Positions 1-7,576 of a DNA stretch of 36,146 nucleotides are shown in pieces. The position numbers and the translations under genes are program-made. The notes beneath the pieces were generated by a model. It had not been told where the DNA came from, ran no database searches, and saw nothing but the letters and a program-made list of their open reading frames with translations. The stretch is from assembly GCA_002344355.1 (NCBI GenBank), contig DDTN01000037.1, positions 1-36,146 on the forward strand. Reading direction: 5' to 3'. Source of the stretch: Proteobacteria bacterium UBA2363. Lineage in GTDB: Bacteria; Pseudomonadota; Gammaproteobacteria; Xanthomonadales; UBA2363. Within the stretch, counting starts at the first letter, position 1; the number at the start of each line of letters is the position of its first letter.

Positions 1-1176
1 CTGCTGTCCGTCGGGCTGGACCTGAGCCATGCCGACTACGAGGGCATCGGCGGCGAGCCTGCCGGCTCGGCGCGGCTTCACTGGCAGCCGACCGCGGACC
101 TGCGCCTGCATGCCGCCTGGGGGCGTGGCCACCGTGCGCCCGGGCTGGCCGAGCGCTTCCGGTCGCCGGAATACGGTCCCACGCAGAACGCCATCGACCC
201 CTGCATGCCGCCGCGATTCAGCCAGCTGCCGCCCGACGCGCAGGCGCGCTGCATCGCAGACGGCGTGGTCCCCGGCTATGTCCAGGGTCTCCACGTGCCC
301 GAACTCCTGTCGGGCAATCCGGAGCTCGCGGTGGAGCGCACCCGGAGCACCGGCGTGGGACTGGCCTGGACGGTTGCGGTGCCCGGTGAACTGAGCGTTG
401 GCGTCGACTGGCAACGGGTCCGGATCCGCGAGGGGATCGGCGAGGTGACGGCCCGCGCCGTACTGATGGGCTGCTACCTGGATCCGGATCCCTCCGTCCG
501 GGCCATGCTGTGTCCGCTCCTGCGCCGCATGCCTGGAGGACGTCTCCAGTACGTTCGGGGCGGACCGGTGAACGCGTGGAGGCAGGATGTCGACAGCTGG
601 GATTTCAGCCTGGGTTACCTCCTGGATGCGGGCCTCGGGCGGTTCGATGTTCGATTCGATGCGACCTACCTGTCACGCTGGGATCTGCAATGGTTCGGGA
701 CGGAACCGGCGGTCTCGCCCTCCGGCAGATTGGGCCGGCTGGACCGGTCCGGCGCGTCGTTCGACCATGGCCTCGCCCCTGTTTCCCTGCCCCGCTGGCG
801 CGCGACGACGCGACTGGACTGGCGGCGCGACGACTTCGGCGTGGCTTGGGGCCTGCGCTACCAGCACGGTGTCGACGAGGATTGCCCGATCCGTTTCGGG
901 AACGGGCAGGCGCTGGGCATCGACAATCCCTGCTCGAACCCCGAGGCCCGGACGCCGGCCTTCCCCGCGGGCTACAACCGCCAGGGCAGCACCACCTACC
1001 ACGACCTGCGCCTGTCCTGGAACACGCCCTGGCGCGGCGAGGCCGCACTCGGCGTCGACAACCTGTTCGCGCGCCGTCCGCCGGTGGCCTACTCGGCGCC
1101 GTTCCATTCCAACGACGTCCGTCGCCACGAGGTACCGGGGCGGTTCTGGTACCTGCAGTACCGGCAGCAGTGGTAG
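1..1176 (+). CDS. TonB-dependent outer-membrane receptor, C-terminal part (5' end outside window)
   Basis: The reading frame is open from base 1 and stops with TAG at 1174-1176, leaving about 391 residues of the beta-barrel of an outer-membrane active transporter. Visible family marks are a stretch like GRGHRAPGLAER near the start (compare the usual G-F-R-A-P-x-L-x-E), the motif GNPEL...VERT that normally precedes a barrel strand, alternating aromatic strands, and a C-terminal strand ending in an aromatic residue (QYRQQW), the usual signal for outer-membrane insertion. The plug domain, TonB box and signal peptide lie upstream, so the substrate cannot be judged; siderophore, vitamin or oligosaccharide are all possible. 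Several cysteines between residues 60 and 260 suggest disulfides in extracellular loops. The family call is secure, the substrate unknown. Confidence 0.9.
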   Translation: MLSVGLDLSHADYEGIGGEPAGSARLHWQPTADLRLHAAWGRGHRAPGLAERFRSPEYGPTQNAIDPCMPPRFSQLPPDAQARCIADGVVPGYVQGLHVPELLSGNPELAVERTRSTGVGLAWTVAVPGELSVGVDWQRVRIREGIGEVTARAVLMGCYLDPDPSVRAMLCPLLRRMPGGRLQYVRGGPVNAWRQDVDSWDFSLGYLLDAGLGRFDVRFDATYLSRWDLQWFGTEPAVSPSGRLGRLDRSGASFDHGLAPVSLPRWRATTRLDWRRDDFGVAWGLRYQHGVDEDCPIRFGNGQALGIDNPCSNPEARTPAFPAGYNRQGSTTYHDLRLSWNTPWRGEAALGVDNLFARRPPVAYSAPFHSNDVRRHEVPGRFWYLQYRQQW

Positions 1177-1245
1177 GCCGGGGCACCGGGACCGTGCCGC
1201 GATTTGCATCGCGGCGGGCACGGGCCGGTCCGCGGCGCGCCGCCC

Positions 1246-2103
1246 TCAGCGGGCGGCCGCGGCCGCGGCGAACCCCGGCGGCAGGTACTTGAAGCGCGCC
1301 ATCTGCGCGCGGTGGCGATCGACGATGCGCGCGACCTGTTCGCGCGACAGGGCCTGCGGCCACTGGCGGGCGCGGCCGACCCGGAAGAAGCGGGCATCGG
1401 TCTTCTCGGAGGCCTCGATGAAGCCGTCGCGCCGCTCGATGCCGGCCAGGGTCTGGAAGCTGGCGTGGCCGATCGCGCGCTCGATGCGGGCGCGGTCGGC
1501 GACGCCGAGCAGGCGGGCGATGCGCGCGAAGGTCTTGGCCGGCTTCTCCAGCAGGTCCTCGTAGCGCACGGTCAGGAAGTTGGGGTGCTCGATGCCGGCC
1601 CAGCTCTCGACATGGCTGGACCAGGAACCCAGCACCTGGCCCGCCCAGCGGTGGTCGCTGGCGGTGGCGGTGTCCTCGTTGCCCAGGAAGTCGATCGCCT
1701 CGTCGACGCCCAGGCCGAAGTGGTGGGTCATGCTGACCGCGACGTCGAGCGGGTTGCGCACCACGTAGACGCCGCCGGCGGTCACCTTGGGGTTGTGCAG
1801 CGGGTGGTCCTCGAAGCCGCCCCACAGGTTGTGGGTCTTGACCAGGATCGTGCCCGGCGCGGCGGCGGCGATCAGCTCGTGCACGGCCGGGCGCAGGGCG
1901 CACAGCTCCGCGACCGACAGGTCCTCGGCCGGCCGGCCGGCCAGGCGCGCGTAGCGGTCGGCGCGCGCCTCGTCCTCGCAGTAGTCGGGCAGCTCGGCCA
2001 GCGGCAGCGGCTGCGGCCGGTCGGCGATGAGGTTCGCCAGGAAGGCGCGCAGCCAGGTGTTGCCGGACTTCGGGTACGAGGCCAGCCAGACGATCCTGCC
2101 CAT
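1246..2103 (-). CDS. Sulfotransferase (PAPS-dependent family)
   Basis: A 285-residue cytosolic-type sulfotransferase, which transfers sulfate from PAPS to a hydroxyl or amine acceptor. The 5'-phosphosulfate loop is YPKSGNTW at residues 10-17, the 3'-phosphate binding segment is VRNPLDVAVS at 115-124, and KTH at 89-91 fits the strand before it. Length is normal for the family. The ATG at 2103 is chosen because the conserved fold begins immediately after it; the frame stays open upstream through the neighbouring gene only by GC-rich chance. It starts 11 bases after the stop of the secreted deiminase-like gene, so the two are probably co-transcribed. Acceptor is unknown; lipids, small metabolites and glycans are all used by bacterial members. 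Confidence 0.88.
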   Translation of the reverse strand: MGRIVWLASYPKSGNTWLRAFLANLIADRPQPLPLAELPDYCEDEARADRYARLAGRPAEDLSVAELCALRPAVHELIAAAAPGTILVKTHNLWGGFEDHPLHNPKVTAGGVYVVRNPLDVAVSMTHHFGLGVDEAIDFLGNEDTATASDHRWAGQVLGSWSSHVESWAGIEHPNFLTVRYEDLLEKPAKTFARIARLLGVADRARIERAIGHASFQTLAGIERRDGFIEASEKTDARFFRVGRARQWPQALSREQVARIVDRHRAQMARFKYLPPGFAAAAAAR

Positions 2104-2114
2104 GGCGGCGGCCG

Positions 2115-3326
2115 TCAGTCCTCGTGGCGGCCGCGGAAGATCAGGTCGGGCACGTGCATGACGATGCAGTGGATGGCGCCGGCCGAGGTGATGATCCCGG
2201 CGCAGTTGACCTGGACGATGTCGTGGTCCGGCAGGGCCTGCTGGAACACCGCCAGCGCCTGGGCGTCCTGGGTCGTGTAGCTGCCGCCGAACCGGCAGAT
2301 CAGCGCCACCTGGTTGACGATCACCGCGTTGGTATAGGTGTAGTGGGCATTGGCGCGCCAGCCCGGGGTGCGGAACACGGTGTAGCCGCGGCTGGCCAGC
2401 GCGGCGGCGGTGGCGTCGGTGACCTGCTTGGGCACGGCGCTGCCGCCGGTGCTGGCCGGGTAGTCGCCGATGATGATCCGGTCCGGCGCCACCGGCAGCA
2501 TCCACATGTCGATGTGCTGGGTGGAGTCGACATTGGTCGGGAACGGGTCGGTGAGGGTCAGGTCGACGCCCTGGAAGGCGGCGTAGCGGTCGATCACCTG
2601 CTGCGCGGTGAGGCCGGGGTTCTCGTTGACGATCAGGCGCGTCATGAACGCGTCCTGGTTGGAGAAGGAGTGGTAGTTGCCGCCGCCGTGCGACAGGCCG
2701 ATGTTGTACAGCGGCTCCGACCAGGCGGCGGCGACCAGCGACGGGAACTGGTTGTCGGCGGTGCGGGTCGGGCGGTTGTACTGGTGGTCGACGATGGCGC
2801 GGGTGCCCGCGCTCTCGATGAAGCGCGGGCCGTAGTCGCGCATCCACACCGAGCAGTTGCCGTTCACCGTGCAGGACTGTTGCACGAAGCGGACGTGGTC
2901 GAGGTTGGCGCCGGCGCTCTGCAGGGTGTTGCGTACGGTGTTCTCCTGGGCGCCGCTGGTGACCGCGATCCAGACCTTGGACGGCGGGGTCGCCGTGGTC
3001 AGCGGCACGATCATCTCGGTCTGCAGGGCGGTGAAGCTGGCCCAGCGGATGAAGATGCCCTCGTTTGCCTCGTACTCGGAGAAGGTGCGGACGTAGCCCG
3101 GCGGCGTGCCGCCCATCGGCTCGGGGGCCGCCAGGGGCAGGCCGGATTCCCAGGGCGCCGCGTTCTTGGGCAGCACGAACGGCGCCAGCGCGCGGTCCTG
3201 CGCCTCCAGCGTCGCCAGCACGCCGGGATCGGCGACGCGGGGCGGCTGGCGGGCCTCGCCGGCGAGCGCGCTCGTGGAACAGGCAAGGGCGAACAGCGCG
3301 GGCAGCGCCAGGCGGCTGGGAGTCAT
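2115..3326 (-). CDS. Secreted agmatine deiminase / peptidyl-arginine deiminase family protein
   Basis: A 403-residue protein of the guanidino-group hydrolase fold shared by agmatine deiminases and the Porphyromonas-type peptidyl-arginine deiminase. Catalytic landmarks are WMRDYGP (161-167, Asp164), HGGGN (213-217), QHIDMW (270-275, His271 and Asp273) and AIHC (384-387, candidate nucleophile Cys387). Unlike cytosolic agmatine deiminase it begins with a hydrophobic signal peptide ending near ALA at 20-22, and it has a cysteine pair (152 and 158) just before the first catalytic motif that could form a disulfide. It is therefore probably periplasmic or secreted, acting on agmatine, free arginine or protein arginine; the sequence does not decide which. 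It is first in a likely two-gene unit with the sulfotransferase. ATG at 3326 directly precedes the signal peptide. Confidence 0.85.
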   Translation of the reverse strand: MTPSRLALPALFALACSTSALAGEARQPPRVADPGVLATLEAQDRALAPFVLPKNAAPWESGLPLAAPEPMGGTPPGYVRTFSEYEANEGIFIRWASFTALQTEMIVPLTTATPPSKVWIAVTSGAQENTVRNTLQSAGANLDHVRFVQQSCTVNGNCSVWMRDYGPRFIESAGTRAIVDHQYNRPTRTADNQFPSLVAAAWSEPLYNIGLSHGGGNYHSFSNQDAFMTRLIVNENPGLTAQQVIDRYAAFQGVDLTLTDPFPTNVDSTQHIDMWMLPVAPDRIIIGDYPASTGGSAVPKQVTDATAAALASRGYTVFRTPGWRANAHYTYTNAVIVNQVALICRFGGSYTTQDAQALAVFQQALPDHDIVQVNCAGIITSAGAIHCIVMHVPDLIFRGRHED

Positions 3327-3341
3327 TGGCTTGGGTTCCGG

Positions 3342-3358
3342 CGGGACAAAACGTCCCG
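3342..3358. promoter_or_regulatory. Perfect 6-bp palindrome upstream of the deiminase gene
   Basis: CGGGACAAAACGTCCCG has 6-bp arms and a 5-base centre. It lies 16 bases before the deiminase ATG and about 100 bases before kbl on the other strand. It could be an operator or a 5'-leader hairpin of the deiminase mRNA. No matching regulator was recognised. Confidence 0.35.
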
Positions 3359-3460
3359 ATGCTAGCGGCCGGCGCGCCGGCGCGCCACCCGGACCGGCCC
3401 CCGGTATCCGCGCGCGGCGTCCTGCGGGACAATCGCCGCCTGCCCAACCGGAGCGCCGAC

Positions 3461-4663
3461 ATGACCGCCAACGACACCATCGCCCGTTACGCCGCCGAAC
3501 TGGACACCCTGCGCGGCCAGGGCCTGTTCAAGTCCGAACGCATCATCGTGTCGCCGCAGGACGCCCGGATCCGCCTCGACGACGGCCGCGAGGTGCTGAA
3601 CTTCTGCGCCAACAACTACCTGGGCCTGGCCGACCATCCCGAGGTGATCGCCGCCGCCAAGGCGGCCCTGGACAGCCACGGCTTCGGCATGGCCAGCGTG
3701 CGCTTCATCTGTGGCACCCAGGACCTGCACAAGGAACTGGAGGCGAAGATCGCCGGCTTCTTCGGCAAGCAGGACAGCATCCTCTACGCCGCCTGCTTCG
3801 ACGCCAACGGCGGCCTGTTCGAGCCGCTGCTGGGCGAGGCCGACGCGATCGTCTCCGACGCCCTCAACCACGCCTCGATCATCGACGGCGTGCGCCTGTG
3901 CAAGGCCCGGCGCTACCGCTACGCCAACTGCGACATGGCCGACCTGGAGAAGCAGCTGCGCCAGGCCCGGGCCGACGGCGCGCGCACGATCCTGATCACC
4001 ACCGACGGCGTGTTCTCGATGGACGGCTTCATCGCGCCGCTCGACCGGATCACGGCGCTGGCGGAACAGTACGGCGCCCTCGTGCACATCGACGAATGCC
4101 ACGCCACCGGTTTCCTGGGTGCCACGGGCCGCGGCAGCGCCGAGGTCAAGGGCGTGCTCGACCGCATCGACATCGTCACCGGCACCCTGGGCAAGGCCCT
4201 GGGCGGGGCGCTGGGCGGCTTCACCACCGGCCGCGCCGAGGTCGTCGAGCTGCTGCGCCAGCGCTCGCGGCCCTACCTGTTCTCCAACTCGCTGCCGCCC
4301 CACGTGGTCGCCGCCGGCACCCGGGTGTTCGAGATGCTGGCCGGCGCCGGCGAGCTGCGCGAGCGCCTGCGCGACAACACCGCCTGGTTCCGCGAGGCGA
4401 TGACCGCCGCCGGCTTCGACCTCAAGCCCGGCGAGCACCCGATCGTGCCGGTGATGCTGTACGACGCGCCCCTGGCCCAGCGCTTCGCGCAGCGCCTGCT
4501 GGAGGAGGGCATCTACGCGATCGGCTTCTTCTACCCGGTGGTGCCGCAGGGCCAGGCCCGGATCCGCACGCAGATGAGCGCCGCGCACAGCCGGGAGGAC
4601 CTCGAGCAGGCGGTCGCGGCGTTCGTCAAGGTCGGCCGCGAGCTGGACGTGATTTCGGGTTGA
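3461..4663 (+). CDS. kbl: Glycine C-acetyltransferase (2-amino-3-ketobutyrate CoA ligase)
   Basis: A 400-residue PLP enzyme of the alpha-oxoamine synthase family. Kbl cleaves 2-amino-3-ketobutyrate with CoA to glycine and acetyl-CoA in threonine catabolism. The PLP lysine is Lys245 in TGTLGKALGG; the cofactor-binding aspartate and histidine are in HIDECHATGF (Asp211, His214); the N-terminal segment FCANNYLGLADHP is typical of Kbl. Length is that of E. coli Kbl. The ATG at 3461 has GGAG seven bases upstream, and upstream in-frame codons are not family-like. Threonine dehydrogenase (tdh), the usual partner, is not in the window. BioF and 5-aminolevulinate synthase are relatives, but the SHGFGMASVRFICGTQ stretch favours Kbl. 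Confidence 0.95.
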   Translation: MTANDTIARYAAELDTLRGQGLFKSERIIVSPQDARIRLDDGREVLNFCANNYLGLADHPEVIAAAKAALDSHGFGMASVRFICGTQDLHKELEAKIAGFFGKQDSILYAACFDANGGLFEPLLGEADAIVSDALNHASIIDGVRLCKARRYRYANCDMADLEKQLRQARADGARTILITTDGVFSMDGFIAPLDRITALAEQYGALVHIDECHATGFLGATGRGSAEVKGVLDRIDIVTGTLGKALGGALGGFTTGRAEVVELLRQRSRPYLFSNSLPPHVVAAGTRVFEMLAGAGELRERLRDNTAWFREAMTAAGFDLKPGEHPIVPVMLYDAPLAQRFAQRLLEEGIYAIGFFYPVVPQGQARIRTQMSAAHSREDLEQAVAAFVKVGRELDVISG

Positions 4664-4696
4664 GCAGGAAGCGGGGAGCAGGGAGCAGGGAACAGA
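4662..4696. repeat. Heptad tandem repeat, GAGCRGG type
   Basis: Five consecutive 7-base units (GAGCAGG, AAGCGGG, GAGCAGG, GAGCAGG, GAACAGA) begin at the kbl stop codon. The same heptad in reverse complement lies before lexA at 28104-28148, so it is a dispersed simple-repeat family rather than chance at one place. Confidence 0.7.
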
Positions 4697-4707
4697 AACG
4701 CGCGGCT

Positions 4708-4819
4708 CGAAGATCACGGTTCGAAGATCGGGACGCGAAGATCGGGACACGAAGATCGGGACACGAAGATCGGGACACGAAGATCGGGACACGAAGATCG
4801 GGACACGAAGATCGGGGCT
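4708..4819. repeat. Eight-copy 14-bp tandem repeat (CGAAGATCGGGACA)
   Basis: Units start at 4708, 4722, 4736, 4750, 4764, 4778, 4792 and 4806. The five units from 4736 to 4805 are identical; the first two and the last differ at one to a few bases, and a degenerate ninth copy follows. Every unit contains GATC. It lies in the 398-base intergenic region between the convergent kbl and DUF2254 genes. There are no spacers, so it is not a CRISPR array. Copy number is likely to vary between strains. Confidence 0.95.
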
Positions 4820-4870
4820 CGAAGCATGGAGGGGGCGGAATCGGGTTCGACCGTGCCGCGGCGCCCCACT

Positions 4871-4912
4871 TCTCCCCTCCCCCGCCTGCGGGGGAGGGGC
4901 GGGGGAGAGGGC
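4871..4912. repeat. REP-like GC-rich palindrome between convergent genes
   Basis: Perfect 12-base arms CCCCTCCCCCGC (4874-4885) and GCGGGGGAGGGG (4888-4899) are separated by two bases and flanked by further C-rich and G-rich runs. Such elements are common between genes in xanthomonads. It might stabilise or end transcripts of kbl or of the DUF2254 gene, but no T-run follows on either strand. The rest of the gap, about 4913-5061, shows nothing recognisable. Confidence 0.7.
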
Positions 4913-5061
4913 CGGCGGATACAGCGCGCGGTCGATGGCAAGCGCCCGAAACCGGAATGGATTGAAGGCGCCGGCTGGCCTGTGCGCGGCCTCCTGCTGC
5001 CTTGCCACGCCCGTTCTCCCGTCCACGCCCCGGCGCTCACGGGGAAATCGTGCCCGCGCCG

Positions 5062-6387
5062 CTACGCCTGTCCGGGTCGTGCCCCGGAGGGGGACAGGGG
5101 CGCGCCCGCGGCTGCGAGTCGGGCGTGCCGGGTGCGCAGGAAGTCGAGGTCGCAGGTTTCCTTGATCGCGCGCTCGGCGGCGGCCATCACCCGCCGGCCG
5201 TGCTCGTGCAGCAGTGCGCGCCGCTCCGGATCCGTCACGACCCCGAGCAGGCCGGCCAGGACATCCAGCAGGCGGCCCAGCACCGCGGGATTGTCGGCGG
5301 CCCATTGCCGGATCTGGTCGAAGGCCAGGCCCAGGTAGTCCTCGAATCCGGGCCGGGCCAGGACCAGGCGCACCACGCCGTCGACCTCGCGGTGGGGCGA
5401 GGGCATGCCGCGCTGGCCAAGGCGCCGGATCAGCACCGCCAGGCGGTCCAGCACCAGCACTGCCGTGGTGGTGTCGTTCACCCCGGGCGACAGCGCCCGC
5501 ATGGCGATGTCCACCAGCTGCCGCAACCCGAACGCCGGGTCCTGCTGGATCGAGCGGCTGCGGCCGCAGGTGAACGCCTGGCGGATCCGGCCCTGCTGCT
5601 CCGGGTCGGGGCGCGCGGCGCCATGGATGCGGACCAGGGCCTCGCCCTCGACAACGAAGGCGCCCGGCACGAACGGCACCTCGATCGCGGCGTCGAGCGC
5701 ACAGGCGACCTCGGCGAGGCAGTCGGCATCGATGTCCTGGATGTAGCCGCTGGTCGTGGCCGGTACCGCCGGCACGCCGGGTGTCGCCCACCGGCCGCCG
5801 GCGCCCGCCGCGGCGGCTGGCCCGGTGCCGGCCGCTTCCGGGTAGAGCCGGTCGATCACCGGCAGGGTGTCGTCCTGGATGGTCGCGACCAGGTTCTCGA
5901 CCCGCAGGCTGCGGGCGACGTGGTGGATGAAGTAGATGAGGAACACCACCCCGGCCAGGGCGAAGGCCATGCCGGCCAGCACGGTCAGCACCGGCACCGG
6001 TGCGCCGTCGTCGCCCAGGCCGCGCAGCACCATCAGGCAGTACGCGTAGATGCCCAGGAACACGCCCAGCACCACCTGGTTGACGCGGTCGCCGAGGAAG
6101 TTGCGCATCACCCTCGAGGTGTACTGCGAGGCCGCCTGGGACAGCACCACCAGGGTCATCGAGAAGACCAGGCCGGCCAGCGTGATCATGCTGCCGGCGA
6201 CCGCCTGGAACATGCCCCGCGCGCCGGCGATGCCGGCGCCGGCCATCAGCGGCAGGTCGAGCTGCAGGCGCTGGTCGAGCCGCAACAGCAGGTGCGCCGC
6301 CGCCGCCATCGACAGGACCAGCCCCATCGGCACCAGCCACAGGCTGGTGCGCAGCTTGTCCACGAGCAGGCGGGGTCGCAGCTTCAT
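5062..6387 (-). CDS. DUF2254 family integral membrane protein
   Basis: A 441-residue protein with four hydrophobic segments in the first half (roughly residues 14-36, 60-85, 105-124 and 135-160) and a long soluble C-terminal part. The arrangement, the N-terminal stretch SLWLVPMG, and motifs such as QQDPAFGLRQLVDIAMRALS and GVNDTTTAV are those of the DUF2254 proteins of proteobacteria, whose function is unknown. The ATG at 6387 is chosen because GAGGA lies about five bases before it and the conserved region starts there; an in-frame ATG at 6423 would add 12 residues. It diverges from the desaturase gene with 182 bases between them. Confidence 0.85.
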   Translation of the reverse strand: MKLRPRLLVDKLRTSLWLVPMGLVLSMAAAAHLLLRLDQRLQLDLPLMAGAGIAGARGMFQAVAGSMITLAGLVFSMTLVVLSQAASQYTSRVMRNFLGDRVNQVVLGVFLGIYAYCLMVLRGLGDDGAPVPVLTVLAGMAFALAGVVFLIYFIHHVARSLRVENLVATIQDDTLPVIDRLYPEAAGTGPAAAAGAGGRWATPGVPAVPATTSGYIQDIDADCLAEVACALDAAIEVPFVPGAFVVEGEALVRIHGAARPDPEQQGRIRQAFTCGRSRSIQQDPAFGLRQLVDIAMRALSPGVNDTTTAVLVLDRLAVLIRRLGQRGMPSPHREVDGVVRLVLARPGFEDYLGLAFDQIRQWAADNPAVLGRLLDVLAGLLGVVTDPERRALLHEHGRRVMAAAERAIKETCDLDFLRTRHARLAAAGAPLSPSGARPGQA

Positions 6388-6569
6388 TCCGGTCCTCGGC
6401 GGCGATGCCGGCGTCGACGCCATGCTCGCACGGTGGCCACGGCTCGCGCACCCCGGGTTCCCGGGCCGCCCGAGTCGCCCCCCGTCCGCGCCCGCCCCGG
6501 CGGCGGCCATCACCGGCGGTTCACGCCACCTTGCCACGATACGCGCGCCCTGCCAGCGACCATGCCGCG

Positions 6570-7574
6570 ATGACACGCCGCCCGGACACACTGAAAGACC
6601 ACGAATCCCCTCCCGCGTCGACCGCTCCCCGCACGGCCCTGGCCACGTTCCGGCGCTGGTTCGACGCCGGCGCCGGGCCGGCGGAAGCCGTCGCGGGCGA
6701 TCCCGACCGCATCGACTGGCTGCGCGTGCTGCCCTTCATCGGCCTGCACCTGGGCTGCCTGGGCGTGCTGGCGGTGGGCTTCTCCTGGACCGCGCTGTGG
6801 GTGGCGGTGGCGCTGTACGCGCTGCGCATGTTCGCGATCACCGGCTTCTACCATCGCTACTTCTCGCACAAGGCGTTCCGCACCAGCCGTCCGGTGCAGT
6901 TCGCGTTCGCCCTGCTGGGCGCGATGTCGGCACAGCGCGGGCCGCTGTGGTGGGCCGCGCACCATCGCCACCACCACCGCCATGCCGACGGCCCGAAGGA
7001 CCTGCATTCGCCGGTCCGGCGCGGCTTCTGGATGAGCCATGTCGGCTGGTTCCTGACGCCGCGGGCGTTCGCCACCGACCTGGCCGCGGTGCCGGACCTG
7101 GCGCGCTATCCCGAACTGCGCTGGCTGGACCGCTTCGACGTCGTCGTGCCGGTGGCGCTGGCCCTGGCGCTGTTCGGGGCCGGCGAGGCGCTGGCCGCGT
7201 TCGCCCCGGGACTGGGCACCGACGGCTGGCAGCTGCTGGTCTGGGGTTTCTTCGTGTCCACCGTGGCGCTGTTCCATGCCACGGTCACCATCAATTCGCT
7301 GGCGCACCGCTTCGGCAGCCGGCGCTTCCCGACCCGCGACGACAGCCGCAACAACGGCTGGCTGGCCCTGCTCACCTTCGGCGAGGGCTGGCACAACAAC
7401 CACCACCACTTCCCGGGATCCGCGCGCCAGGGCTTCCGCTGGTGGGAGATCGACCTGACCTGGTACCTGCTGCGCCTGCTGGCCGCCCTGGGCCTGGTCT
7501 GGGACCTCAAGCCGGTGCCTGCTAACCTGCGCCGGCGCGCCGCCGATGCCGGCGGCGCATCGCTCCGGGATTGA
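6570..7574 (+). CDS. Fatty acid desaturase, delta-9 acyl-CoA type
   Basis: A 334-residue membrane di-iron desaturase. The three histidine boxes are HRYFSH (95-100), HHRHH (131-135) and HNNHH (275-279), the order and spacing of stearoyl-CoA / delta-9 desaturases (DesC, Ole1 type) that introduce a double bond into saturated acyl chains using O2. Two pairs of hydrophobic segments (about 52-92 and 189-240) bracket the boxes as expected. The ATG at 6570 is followed by a 50-residue hydrophilic tail typical of the family. The stop codon lies just before the ATG at 7577 of the FAD oxidoreductase, so the two are almost certainly one transcriptional unit. The electron donor is not evident. Confidence 0.93.
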   Translation: MTRRPDTLKDHESPPASTAPRTALATFRRWFDAGAGPAEAVAGDPDRIDWLRVLPFIGLHLGCLGVLAVGFSWTALWVAVALYALRMFAITGFYHRYFSHKAFRTSRPVQFAFALLGAMSAQRGPLWWAAHHRHHHRHADGPKDLHSPVRRGFWMSHVGWFLTPRAFATDLAAVPDLARYPELRWLDRFDVVVPVALALALFGAGEALAAFAPGLGTDGWQLLVWGFFVSTVALFHATVTINSLAHRFGSRRFPTRDDSRNNGWLALLTFGEGWHNNHHHFPGSARQGFRWWEIDLTWYLLRLLAALGLVWDLKPVPANLRRRAADAGGASLRD

Positions 7575-7576
7575 CG

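Noticed and set aside
4708..4819. CRISPR array
   Set aside because: The repeats are contiguous 14-base units without spacers, and no cas genes are present.
3362..6451. Open frame of 1029 codons on the minus strand across kbl, the repeats and part of the DUF2254 gene
   Set aside because: It is antisense to kbl over most of its length, has repetitive Arg/Pro/Ala-rich composition, and translates the 14-bp repeats. It is a by-product of high GC.
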